Source: Diplonema papillatum (Eukaryota; Euglenozoa; Diplonemea; Diplonemida; Diplonemidae). Taken from it: a stretch of 64,000 bases of DNA. The stretch spans positions 20,200 through 84,199 of the forward strand of contig JAPJBO010000962.1 in assembly GCA_030068145.1 (NCBI GenBank), written 5' to 3'. The notes under the pieces were generated by a model, which was given only the letters and a program-made list of their open reading frames with translations, was not told the origin of the DNA and ran no database searches. The position numbers and the translations under genes are program-made. Of the stretch, positions 30,206 through 39,082 are shown piece by piece (within the stretch, counting starts at the first letter, position 1; each line of letters opens with the position of its first letter).

Positions 30206-31162
30206 TAGCCGGGCAATTGGAATTGCGTTGGTCTCTGCTTGTTCCAGAATGCGCATACCCTGCTCCGGGAGGGCGAGCCTATCGTAGTGCTGTGGCATGT
30301 AAGTGACTACAATGGTTCGGTCTGCACCGTCGGACCTTCACCGCTTTACTGCGCTTCGGTGGCTCGCATTCACAACCCAGATGTTACAGTTCTAGACTTG
30401 TGCCGCTGCATGCAGGGTTAATTCATCCCCGTAGGTCCGGTTGGTTCCCATTCTCTCTAAATACTGCGCCATTTCCTCCCCCCCGACGTGGTCCCGGTAT
30501 CTCGCGGTATGCGCCTCTATGTGCCGAACTACCTTTTCTCGTAGTGTGTGAGCATCGATCCCGCCGTAGCTCTCGGCAATCGCCGAGAATTGGCAATTTC
30601 CGTCCCCCGGGACCTGCTTGCGCCCATTTCGCGTGCCATCCGCTCAATCCACCTGTGGTCTCCTTCTTCTCCCACATTCCCGCCACCGACCATGTCGGCC
30701 TCCCTTCATTTGGCTGCTGTCGACATGAACCCGACCAACGTTGATTGTCTGTCGGGCTTCTTTGTTGTGGCTGCCGCGGAGCTGTGTATCTTGGCCGGGG
30801 GCTTCGTCTCGCTTCGCTCTCGAGACGCTGACTCGGTACCGGACCGTGCCCTCTTCTTTGTCCCCGTCCTCTGGTCTTCCTGCTTGGCCTCTTTGGTATT
30901 CTTCTTCTTCTTTTTGTCCTCTTCGTTGTCCGTGCTCGGCCCACGTCGCGGGGATGGTGACTTTCGTGTCCCGAGCTGCTTTGCCTGCACTTCAGCCAGC
31001 TGTCTCGTCAACACTTCGATCTGCCGCAGGGCCTCTTTTAGCTGCGCACGCAGCTGTGCCATCTCCGTTGCGCCACCTGTTTGCTCGGGGGCGGCTGGCT
31101 GTTCTGTCCCGGTTGCCCATTGGATTGGGCATCCGCCGCTACTGCCTTTCCCGCCCTTGCCT

Positions 31163-31164
<2 letters not shown>
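30206..31164 (-). pseudogene. LINE fragment C: 5' coiled coil and OTU domain
   Basis: Minus-strand frames with at least two lesions. MAQLRAQLKEALRQIEVLTR begins a coiled coil, then a Lys/Arg-rich run. After a stop at about 30706, PGDGNCQFSAIAESYGG...MPQHYDRLALPE forms an OTU domain like that of LINE A, with another stop inside. It ends at the TIR transposon. It is a second, divergent 5' end of the same LINE clade, not a continuation of A, since both carry the OTU domain. Confidence 0.65.

Positions 31165-31196
<32 letters not shown>
31165..31196. repeat. (TG)16 microsatellite at the 3' end of LINE B
   Basis: Sixteen TG units, directly followed by GAATTCAATG, the 3' terminus of LINE B on the minus strand. 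The same junction occurs at 43183-43199 in LINE D. Confidence 0.95.
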
Positions 31197-31197
<1 letters not shown>

Positions 31198-34100
31198 AAT
31201 TCAATGATGGGTAACACCTGATGCGGAGTATAGCCCAGGTTTTCAGCTATTCTACGTTACGGCTGAAGGTCCTGCCGGCTGCTCGCGGTGATCCCGCGCT
31301 GTTCGGAACTGTAGCCTTGATTGGTTCAGGCTTCCTGCTTCGTGCCCCGTGTGCTGCTGGTTGCAACATGTATCCGGGGGTAGTCGCCTCTTTTTACACG
31401 TGGCGCAGCGGCGGGCGTCGTGCTTCTCGCATTTGATCGCTGCATTACTTGGTCGCCTCGCCGTTGGTGGGCGGCGAGACCGTTGGCCGCTTGCGCCTCT
31501 CTCCTGCTCTCTGCCCTTCCACTCTGCCGTTTCCTTACAAGTTGCATCGTACAATTGCTCGGGGTGCATACTCGCCGCCCATGCCTCATGCGCCTTGACG
31601 AACGGGTTCGAGCGATGTGATGTGCTGGGTACTTGTTGGGCCATTTTTCGCAGAACTGTCTCGGTTTGCGGGGCGAGTTCGGCCCGGCACGAGATGCCCT
31701 GCATGACCCCTCCGCCTAGCGCCGTGAGGCTGGTAACATTTGTTACGTGCCCGTAATGCCACGTCATACCGCAGATCCGGGTTGCTGCACCGGTGATCGC
31801 CCGTAATGACAGACTTTTCGCCAGCGCGCTGCTCCGGTAGTCGTTGTACTGCGCCCTTATCGTCCCTTCTTGCGCATTCGTTTCGGCATGCACCATGTCC
31901 ATCGCGGCGTTGCTCAACGCATCTGCGTCGACATTGCTTGCACGCGGTACATGTTCCAGTTCAAAATCGAAACGCGGCGACAGGTCGGCCATGTTCGCGG
32001 TGGCTTGCAAGTAGTACGGTCGCAGGTTGGGCTTGCACATGGCCGTCCCTTGCACCGTGCCTATCACGACTTTTGAGTCCCCCCTGACCGTTACGTGTCC
32101 TTCCACGTCTGGCGGCTGCTCGCTGAGCAACCGTATTCCCGCTATTAGGCCGTTGTATTCCGCCACGTTGTTGGTCGCTCGCCCCAGGGGAACTCTTGCC
32201 TCGGCTATTTTTTCCCCATCCTTGTACACCACAGCTCCAGCCCCAGCTACTGCCAATGCAGTTCCGTTCTGCCTCGAGCCGCCATCAAAGTACATGCAGA
32301 GCCCCGCGACCACTTCGTGTTGGGCAAGTACCGCTCGGGCCGTCGTCGGTTTGGCGCCTGAAGCCGTCGGTGGCTGGATTCGTCGATTAGTCGCTTCCGG
32401 CAGCAGCACGCCAGTCGTGAGCTCGAAGTCTACTGCCAATTCCACGAACGTCACGGTGTGCTCCGACCCTATGTGCGCCCATCGCAGTCTGCGTATCCAC
32501 CAGTGCACAGCTTTCCACAATTGGCTACCGTGCTTCCACTGCTGCGCAATCGCTTCGGCTTCAATCACTGGCATGCTGACCCGCCTCGGACTAGGTGTCT
32601 TCCACCCCCACGGGTACAGCGATAGACGGTGGTGTCGTGATGTCTCCTGCTCTCTGTCGTCCTTTATCTGCCTCGCGCGTAGGACCGCCAAGTAGAACCG
32701 CTGCAGGTCGCCTACAAATCGACAGGCCTCTTTATAGTCCAGAGGGATTGGCTGCTGCGCAGGGTCTGCGTCATGTCTGTATAGTGGTGCGACTCCACAT
32801 AGGCTCAGGCAATTCGGCCACGTCGTCCTGTCTACGGAGCACATGGAGTGCTCCTCTCGCACGTCCTTCCACGCCTCACATTCCCACCACAGGTGCGCTA
32901 CTGTTTCCCGCTCGTTCTTGTCACAATAAGGGCAGGACCCACTCCGCCCTGTCCTGCCTGTTGTCTCGACGGCTCCTGCAATTATGGACCGCAACATTCC
33001 TTGCTGGTACCCAGTTATCCCACTGTCCGGCTCTTCTAACAAGTTTCGGGTGACGCTCCCGTCTATTCCATGTGCGCATCCCCTCAGGTCTTCCCTTCTG
33101 CTACACATTTTTGCAATTTGCTGGCGCCGCAGTGCCTGGCGCAAGTCATGCAGCACAATCGCCGTCTGCTTCTCGGTCGCACCGCTAACACGGTAAACGA
33201 CCTGCTTCCCGATCTCGTTGGTATACTCCACGGTTAAAGGTGTGGCCCACGACCACCCCGCCTGGTCGAGGGCATCTTGCACTAGTCTGTGCGGAGAACC
33301 ATCCGGCAGAGCCTCCCTTCGCGTCCACGCCGCCTCTGACAGCCTCCTGATGCATTGCCACTTCTGCATTTGTCTGATCCATGTCTTGACTCGTATGTAA
33401 GCTGGGGCGCTGTACGGGTCCAACCGGTGCCCGTGATGAAGTACCTGCATGACCACTTCAACTGCTCGTCGGCTGGGACCGGTCCAAAGGGCTGACATGA
33501 AGGCCTGGCGCACCACGGTAATCGTCCTGTGATTCAATGACATGATCGACACCCCGTAGTACATTTTTGCGCCTGCTGTCATAGTCGCCAGCGTCTCTCG
33601 TGCCGCAACTGGTACCGGGATTTTCTTCACTCGCTGCAAATTCGCAATCGCTCCCTGCCTTCGTTTTTGGATTCTGTCCGACAGCTGATGTCTGTGTCCC
33701 AGTGCGTGAACCATCACTCCAAGGCAATCAAAGCTATCCGTTCGTTGATAAAACTGTGGAGGATTTTTCGATACGAAGGAATCCGCGTCTTCCTGCCAGC
33801 TCATGATCTCCACTGCCGGCTGGCGCCGCGTCGTCCCAAATGAGTGAGACTTCACGAGGCAAATCCACAGGCCTGTCAGTACTGAGAACTGCACTGTCTT
33901 GTTCGCTATTGTCTGCAGGTGTCGTGCTTCTCCCGTTGTGGCTGTTACGTCGTCCACGTATGATCGTGGGTTGCCTTCCGATACCACATGTCTCATCCAC
34001 ACGCTAACCAGCAACCCGATCAGTATTACACTGATCGCGCATCCTTGCATTATGCCGTTGGTGGGTGTGAAGCCCTCCCCGACTGTTCCGTTCACTTTGA

Positions 34101-34611
34101 AGTGCCGCTGCATTCGTCGGTATGCGGCTTTCAACGCCCTTAACACTTTTCGATTGAACCCTAGCTTTTTTGCGAGCTGCAGCGTGATTTTTATGGGCAC
34201 CGAGTCAAAGCATTTCTTAAAATCAAATGCGATCCCATGCAGTGGGTGCCCCGTGAGGTGCGCTTGCTCGATCTCGGCTGCCAGATGCCAGAAGAGATCC
34301 TCTGTACTGTGCCCGGGCCGGCAGCCATGGAGTCCCTCTGGTGCCAGCTCGTCCATCCAGCGTTGCGCATCCTTGGATCTGACTGCTGCCCATATCCTGT
34401 ACAGGACTGGTGTCACTGAAATCGGCCGTTGAGATAACGGCTCCCCCGTACTCTTCGGCTTTGGTATCAACGATACCAGTGCGTGCATTAAGTCTTCCGG
34501 CCACTGGCCGCTTTCTTCCACGTTGTTGAGCACCTCAGCAAACCCCTCAAGCAGAGGATTTGGTAGCTGCTGCAGCTCGTGTACCCTCCACCCGTGCATC
34601 CCTGCTGAGGC
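31197..34611 (-). mobile_element. LINE copy B, 5'-truncated, flanked by TG repeats on both sides
   Basis: Runs from the (TG)11 tract at 34612-34633 to the (TG)16 tract at 31165-31196. The 5' part (OTU and endonuclease) is absent, as expected of incomplete target-primed reverse transcription. The coding part is fully open, suggesting a young copy. Confidence 0.8.
31252..34611 (-). CDS. LINE B polyprotein fragment: RT, zinc knuckle, RNase H, Cys-rich tail
   Basis: An open frame of about 1119 codons within the element (it reads out into flanking TG repeat upstream, so no native start). RT: RPISVTPVLYRIWAAVR; motif A IAFDFKKCFDSVP; TNGIMQGCAISVILIGLL; motif C PRSYVDDVTATT, intact; a thumb with QFYQRTDSFDCLGVMVHAL. 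A CCHC-type knuckle (CPYCDKNERETVAHLWWEC) is typical of LINE RT C-termini. RNase HI: MYFDGGSRQNGTALAV, NNVAEYNGLIAG, TVRGDSKVVIG, NVDADALSNAAMD. The end is Cys-rich (CEKHDARRCATCKKRRLP). No endonuclease, so not autonomous. Confidence 0.9.
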   Translation of the reverse strand, partial: ASAGMHGWRVHELQQLPNPLLEGFAEVLNNVEESGQWPEDLMHALVSLIPKPKSTGEPLSQRPISVTPVLYRIWAAVRSKDAQRWMDELAPEGLHGCRPGHSTEDLFWHLAAEIEQAHLTGHPLHGIAFDFKKCFDSVPIKITLQLAKKLGFNRKVLRALKAAYRRMQRHFKVNGTVGEGFTPTNGIMQGCAISVILIGLLVSVWMRHVVSEGNPRSYVDDVTATTGEARHLQTIANKTVQFSVLTGLWICLVKSHSFGTTRRQPAVEIMSWQEDADSFVSKNPPQFYQRTDSFDCLGVMVHALGHRHQLSDRIQKRRQGAIANLQRVKKIPVPVAARETLATMTAGAKMYYGVSIMSLNHRTITVVRQAFMSALWTGPSRRAVEVVMQVLHHGHRLDPYSAPAYIRVKTWIRQMQKWQCIRRLSEAAWTRREALPDGSPHRLVQDALDQAGWSWATPLTVEYTNEIGKQVVYRVSGATEKQTAIVLHDLRQALRRQQIAKMCSRREDLRGCAHGIDGSVTRNLLEEPDSGITGYQQGMLRSIIAGAVETTGRTGRSGSCPYCDKNERETVAHLWWECEAWKDVREEHSMCSVDRTTWPNCLSLCGVAPLYRHDADPAQQPIPLDYKEACRFVGDLQRFYLAVLRARQIKDDREQETSRHHRLSLYPWGWKTPSPRRVSMPVIEAEAIAQQWKHGSQLWKAVHWWIRRLRWAHIGSEHTVTFVELAVDFELTTGVLLPEATNRRIQPPTASGAKPTTARAVLAQHEVVAGLCMYFDGGSRQNGTALAVAGAGAVVYKDGEKIAEARVPLGRATNNVAEYNGLIAGIRLLSEQPPDVEGHVTVRGDSKVVIGTVQGTAMCKPNLRPYYLQATANMADLSPRFDFELEHVPRASNVDADALSNAAMDMVHAETNAQEGTIRAQYNDYRSSALAKSLSLRAITGAATRICGMTWHYGHVTNVTSLTALGGGVMQGISCRAELAPQTETVLRKMAQQVPSTSHRSNPFVKAHEAWAASMHPEQLYDATCKETAEWKGREQERGASGQRSRRPPTARRPSNAAIKCEKHDARRCATCKKRRLPPDTCCNQQHTGHEAGSLNQSRLQFRTARDHREQPAGPSAVT

Positions 34612-34633
34612 TGTGTGTGTGTGTGTGTGTGTG
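34612..34633. repeat. (TG)11 microsatellite at the 5' edge of LINE B
   Basis: Lies exactly at the 5' truncation point of LINE B. Its pairing with the TG tract at the 3' end suggests insertion into an older TG array. Confidence 0.9.
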
Positions 34634-34984
34634 GGTTTGTGCACTCTTCTTGCAAAGAGTTCTTCCTGCGCCACCAGCCAGCTCTTTCGAGAAGTACTTC
34701 GTAAAACGCAGCCGTATGCCGCGCTGCGGTCTCCTCGGACCTGAAAGACCAAAAAATGGCAGCAAGCCCTTCTGGAACAAAGCGGAAGACTGGTTGTGCA
34801 GGGGAAAAAGTGCTTCGGGCTATTTGACTAGCCGACAGACTTTGGCAAAAAACGATCGGAAAGATGGAAGATGCGAGGAGTATGAGAGATGGTTGCACAA
34901 AGGCAGAGAGAGCTGGACGCGCGAGCAACTGCGCATCTGCACGAAAGCGTCTAGCCCCCCGTCTTGGCGGGGGAGCTGGACGTT
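34634..34984. other. Spacer between LINE B and MCM8
   Basis: 3' flank of the MCM8-like gene. Overlapping open frames on both strands have no motif. Nothing further seen. Confidence 0.3.
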
Positions 34985-37126
34985 TCAGCTTAATATACGG
35001 TACTTTCCTGAGGCGCGGATTATGCATCCCTCGGTGTTCAGTCGTTCGACTAGACACCGCACTTCGTTCGGGTCGATGCCTACAGACACGCCTACGGACT
35101 TCAGGTCTGCCATTGAGAAGAGGTCCTTGTCCTCTTTCTCCTTGTACTTCTGCAGCGCGGACAGGAACCGGCGTCCTTGCTTCGCTGTGGGCCCATTCTT
35201 CGATGTGGACGGATCTACCCTGAGGTACTGCTGTTGGAACATTTCCCGTGTTTCCAACACGAATTCGACAACATCTGACACGTGCTGCCGTTGCACCTCT
35301 CTGCTGAGCTCAAGTCGAGCGCGTGCCTGGAACAAGTTGATGACGGTGGCGAAGAAACAGCGGTCAATCGGATAAAGAGTTGCCAGAGCCGATCCTTTTT
35401 CGCGGTCTCGCAGCCGGTTGCAGAACCGCTCGAGGGCGATCCCATGTTCCTGCGTCACGACCGGGTCGACACTTTTACTGAGGATGATTAGCTGTCTCAG
35501 CAAGTCGGGAGGCATTGGCTCAAAGCCGTGGCGATCCTTGTCATCGAGCCTCAGGCGGTCCAACAGTGGAAGAGCTGGGTCGTGTGACGTGAACGACAGC
35601 GCCTTCTGCTTTCGATCTGCTTCTGTCTTCCCGAATTTTCCGTACGTGCCGAAGTTGTCCATGACGAACGAGGAGACGCTCGTGGCCGCCTCCTCGGACC
35701 TTGAATTCAACATGGACAGGACCAGGTGGAAGGATCCCAGCAGCGAATCGCTCGCTTTCGGAAAGTTTTCGGCGAGGGTCTTCCCGGCGTCGTACAACCC
35801 TCTGTCGGGCGACGCGGTGCACAGGACCGTCGGCGAGACGGCCGCTTCGTCAGGACCGACAGCAGCGGTACACCCGGACTCGCCGGCTCTCATGAGCGCC
35901 GCGAGTTTCCGTTGGGTCTGCAACGGGGCGGCGGTAACGTCGTCCAAGCACACGACGCCTTGATCGGACTCACTCAGGAGGCCGGCCGTGGCAAAACCTT
36001 CCTTGTCACCCGTCTGGGGAAACAGGTGCTGCTCGGTGTTGGTAAGGAATGAGCTTCGTGGGGCCAATCTGGCCACGCTGCGGAGAAGCATGGATTTGCC
36101 GACAGACTTGTCACCTACGACGAGGACGTTGACTCGGCCGGGGTAGCGGACGGCGCCATTTGCCTTATCGCAACCTCCCACGACTGCAAGAAGAAGGCCA
36201 AACTTTTCCATTTCATGGCCTACGATGTCCATGGACACGGAGTTGACAACTAGGTTGAGCATCATACTCTTGTTTCCCTCAACGAGCTGGTGCAGTGCCG
36301 TGGCCCGCTTGAGTGGCAACGGCTTGTGGCCAAGAGGAAGGAAACTGCAGTTGTGGACTTCCAGGACCGGCCCATGCACACTCTTGTCGGCTTCTCTGAG
36401 GAATCCAACGACCTTCACGGCACTGCCTAGCGGCATGGTGCGACTGGCAAGGTGACCATCAAAGTGAACGCGCGCGATGTGGTTGCCATCCTTTATTAAA
36501 ACGACTTCCCTTTCGCGGTGCAAAGCGTGGGTCAACACCGACTTACCGCCGCATTTGCACAGCGGTGCTGCCAGCTCGTCTCGGTACCTCACGGACCACA
36601 GCTCCATGCTGCAGCGCGAGCAGCGAAAGCATGCGTCCGTTGCTGGCCCGGCGCACTTGGCTGATTTGCTCGACACGATGCCCTCCCAGCAGCACAGCGT
36701 GTTGAGAGGGAAGTCACAGGCGCTGCCCATTGGAGTGGTATCGACCGTCGCGGGGTCTACCAATCCGCGTACGGGTCTTTCGAAGAGGAAGTTGTCGCCG
36801 TCGTGGTGCGAGCCCCAGCGGTTAGGCTCTGCTGTCTGATGCCCGCCGCTCCGCACCAACTGGAAGAGGACGAAGTCTAGGCAGACAAAAAACAGATCCG
36901 GAGACCGCCACACGAACTCCTCGCCGACTGCATCCGCAAGCAAGCTCATTGGAATGGTGACCGTGTCGCAAAGAGGATGACTCTCTACGTGGCCAGCTAG
37001 CTCGCCCGAACGTGCTCTGAGAGCTGCAAACAGAGCTGTGACGACCCCACCAACTTGCTCGGAATACACTTCTGGAGACAAGCGCTTCCACAGGTCCCAC
37101 GAACGCTGGCTCCAACAGAACTCCAT
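34985..37126 (-). CDS. MCM8-like helicase-family protein with degraded ATPase site
   Basis: A single exon of 713 residues from MEFCWSQRSWDLWKRL (37126); an upstream Met at 37297 is possible but the homologous N-terminus begins here. Order: N-terminal domain, zinc ribbon at about 190-245 (CFRCSRC, CKCGG), OB-fold, then the AAA+ core beginning LVVNSVSMDIVGHEMEKFGL. Walker A VLVVGDKSVGKSMLL is intact. Walker B is VVCLDDVTA (Asp-Asp, not Asp-Glu), sensor 1 reads CTASPDRG where MCMs have an Asn-Pro, and the arginine finger SRFD is GSFH. The C-terminus (ARARLELSREVQRQHVSDVV; RFLSALQKYKE; winged helix CLVERLNTEGCII) follows MCM8. MCM8 normally acts with MCM9 in recombination repair. This one may bind but hardly hydrolyse ATP. 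Confidence 0.8.
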   Translation of the reverse strand: MEFCWSQRSWDLWKRLSPEVYSEQVGGVVTALFAALRARSGELAGHVESHPLCDTVTIPMSLLADAVGEEFVWRSPDLFFVCLDFVLFQLVRSGGHQTAEPNRWGSHHDGDNFLFERPVRGLVDPATVDTTPMGSACDFPLNTLCCWEGIVSSKSAKCAGPATDACFRCSRCSMELWSVRYRDELAAPLCKCGGKSVLTHALHREREVVLIKDGNHIARVHFDGHLASRTMPLGSAVKVVGFLREADKSVHGPVLEVHNCSFLPLGHKPLPLKRATALHQLVEGNKSMMLNLVVNSVSMDIVGHEMEKFGLLLAVVGGCDKANGAVRYPGRVNVLVVGDKSVGKSMLLRSVARLAPRSSFLTNTEQHLFPQTGDKEGFATAGLLSESDQGVVCLDDVTAAPLQTQRKLAALMRAGESGCTAAVGPDEAAVSPTVLCTASPDRGLYDAGKTLAENFPKASDSLLGSFHLVLSMLNSRSEEAATSVSSFVMDNFGTYGKFGKTEADRKQKALSFTSHDPALPLLDRLRLDDKDRHGFEPMPPDLLRQLIILSKSVDPVVTQEHGIALERFCNRLRDREKGSALATLYPIDRCFFATVINLFQARARLELSREVQRQHVSDVVEFVLETREMFQQQYLRVDPSTSKNGPTAKQGRRFLSALQKYKEKEDKDLFSMADLKSVGVSVGIDPNEVRCLVERLNTEGCIIRASGKYRILS

Positions 37127-37483
37127 TTTCCCCGCCTGAGTAAAATTCTGCGGCTGGTTTAGGAAGCACTTCCTTTCGGCCGCACTCTCTAATGCAGCGC
37201 GGGGGGCTCGTATGGGGTAAAAGGTTCGAGCGAGGTAGGAAGCTGGTGGGGAAAAGAACTGCTGTGTCAATTCGAACTTCAGGCTTCTTCGGAACAAGTG
37301 GACTCAACAAGCCAGGGTTGTCTTCTGGCAAAAAATAGACCCTGCGACGCCTGCGGACTTCTCCGAATTATTCTCTCTACGAAACTGTAAGTCACCATCT
37401 GTTCTCACGCGGTCGCTATGCTCACGTGGAAAAGCAGGAAATAGTAAGAAGAGCACTTTTAAGCCGCGACTTGCAAGACAAGG
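37127..37483. other. Spacer between MCM8 and LicD-like gene
   Basis: About 360 bp, holding the MCM8 promoter/5' UTR and the 3' end of the LicD-like gene. No motif singled out. Confidence 0.3.
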
Positions 37484-39082
37484 CTATGCGGGAACCGACG
37501 TTTCGTCTGCGACAGGGGGCGCGTCATTTAAACCGCCCCAGCCATCCTTTTTAACGTCGAGGGAAAAAAACGGCTTGTCAACCTGGCATCGTGCGTTGCG
37601 CACTTCTGGGTAGGTAATGTATTGGTAGCTGATCTCTCGCCAGTTCCCGTAGAGGACCGTCAAGTACGCCGCTGGATCCTGGGGGCAAGGAAGAGTGCGC
37701 CCGAGCATGTTTACTTCTGCTAGGGGCAAGATGAGATCCCCCGGCCAGTCTTTCCTCTTTTCTGTGTACTTCCCCGTCGGAAGCCGGTCAAGCGTGTAAC
37801 GTACCAGTTTGTCACCGGAGACTGTGAGCTTGAAGGGAACGATGTCGAGGTGCAGGCTGCGGTATGGTGTTCTCCGCAGGAACTCATAAGGTAGAAACTT
37901 GGGTTTGCGCGAGTAGAAGACATGTATGTTTCCTTGCTCTGAAACAGTGAAGTAGTATCCTCGCTTTGCAAACTGCGCTTCCAGAAGGGATGCCATCGTG
38001 GTGCCTGGGAAAACCTGTTCTGTCTTGCTAGTAACGTAATATCCGATGTCTACGTCATCCTCCCAAGGAAGGGGGCCACCATGACGAACTGCTCCCAGCA
38101 GAGTCCCTCCGTCGATCCAGTTGGTATAGCCGGCCTCTGTCAGGATTTCGCTCGCCGCGACCGCCATCTCCAGCATGTGCTGCCGACAGCAGGGCGGCGT
38201 ATTGATGCCGAGCATGTCGACGTAATTGTGCACAAAGCACGGTACCGAGTCGAGGTGACACGCTCGCCAAAGCAACACCTCCACCCCCTCTGCATTTTCG
38301 CGAACGACGAGTGGGCTCGGTGCCATCATTCCCACGAACTCCGAGCTGTACTGCCGGAGCGAAACCTTTTGCAACGCTGCCTGTGCGCGGATGACCGCAG
38401 TGCTGTGGTCGTCCAGAGGGATCGGCGGGCCAGGCCTGCTGTACACGAAAAGCCGCGTTTCAAAACCCCATACAGACGCCACGAACCCGAATGCGCCAGG
38501 CGTCGTAAACGCTGCGGCTGCGGCCAAACACGAGCCGAAGCAAAGATACGGCAATGTCGGGTACGTGTACCGCGCCCAGTAATCGTCCGATTGCACGACA
38601 TCCCGCAGGCGCCGCGTGCCATTGACACTTCCCAAGCGACTGCTTCCCGTTGTAGATGTGTACAGCATCGCCCACAGCGACGCAGTCGCGGCCGCAACGC
38701 CAACGACCCGTTCCGACATAGTTTCACCAAATAACGCAGCAGCGATCTGACCGGTTGTTATGAACCACCAAGCCTTCAAAGGCTGGTTCTGGCTGCAGTC
38801 GTCGATGCCGATGCTTAGAAATGAACTGTAGCCAGCTGCATAACACACAGCGCCCACTGCACAGGTTGCCACCCTCAGTGCTACGCCCGCTGCGTTGTTG
38901 CCAAGGGTGGCGAAGTCGAGCCGACTCATCCCCCGACGGGAGCCCTGCGCAACCGCGATCACGAGCCCCGGCAAGCTACTCACGACGAGCGCTCTGAGGA
39001 AGGCGGGGTCAACGTTCTTAAACGGCTGCCACCTCGGCTTTGCGAGTTCTGGCATTCGCCATTCGGCTGTACCGGCGGGCAT
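37484..39082 (-). CDS. LicD/fukutin-family transferase, multi-pass membrane protein
   Basis: A single 532-residue frame. The N-terminal half has several hydrophobic segments (LRALVVSSLPGLVIAVAQ; VALRVATCAVGAVCYAAGY; TGQIAAALFG; LPYLCFGSCLAAAAAF), so it is membrane-bound. The C-terminal half carries the LicD domain: NWIDGGTLLGAVRHGGPLPW then EDDVDIGYY, the nucleotidyltransferase-like GG..LG..R.G...PWDDDxD signature; later LHLDIVPFKL and LYGNWREIS, typical of the family. LicD/FKRP proteins move phosphocholine or ribitol-phosphate onto glycans (family knowledge); the substrate here is unknown. Met 10 (39055) is an alternative start. Confidence 0.85.
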   Translation of the reverse strand: MPAGTAEWRMPELAKPRWQPFKNVDPAFLRALVVSSLPGLVIAVAQGSRRGMSRLDFATLGNNAAGVALRVATCAVGAVCYAAGYSSFLSIGIDDCSQNQPLKAWWFITTGQIAAALFGETMSERVVGVAAATASLWAMLYTSTTGSSRLGSVNGTRRLRDVVQSDDYWARYTYPTLPYLCFGSCLAAAAAFTTPGAFGFVASVWGFETRLFVYSRPGPPIPLDDHSTAVIRAQAALQKVSLRQYSSEFVGMMAPSPLVVRENAEGVEVLLWRACHLDSVPCFVHNYVDMLGINTPPCCRQHMLEMAVAASEILTEAGYTNWIDGGTLLGAVRHGGPLPWEDDVDIGYYVTSKTEQVFPGTTMASLLEAQFAKRGYYFTVSEQGNIHVFYSRKPKFLPYEFLRRTPYRSLHLDIVPFKLTVSGDKLVRYTLDRLPTGKYTEKRKDWPGDLILPLAEVNMLGRTLPCPQDPAAYLTVLYGNWREISYQYITYPEVRNARCQVDKPFFSLDVKKDGWGGLNDAPPVADETSVPA

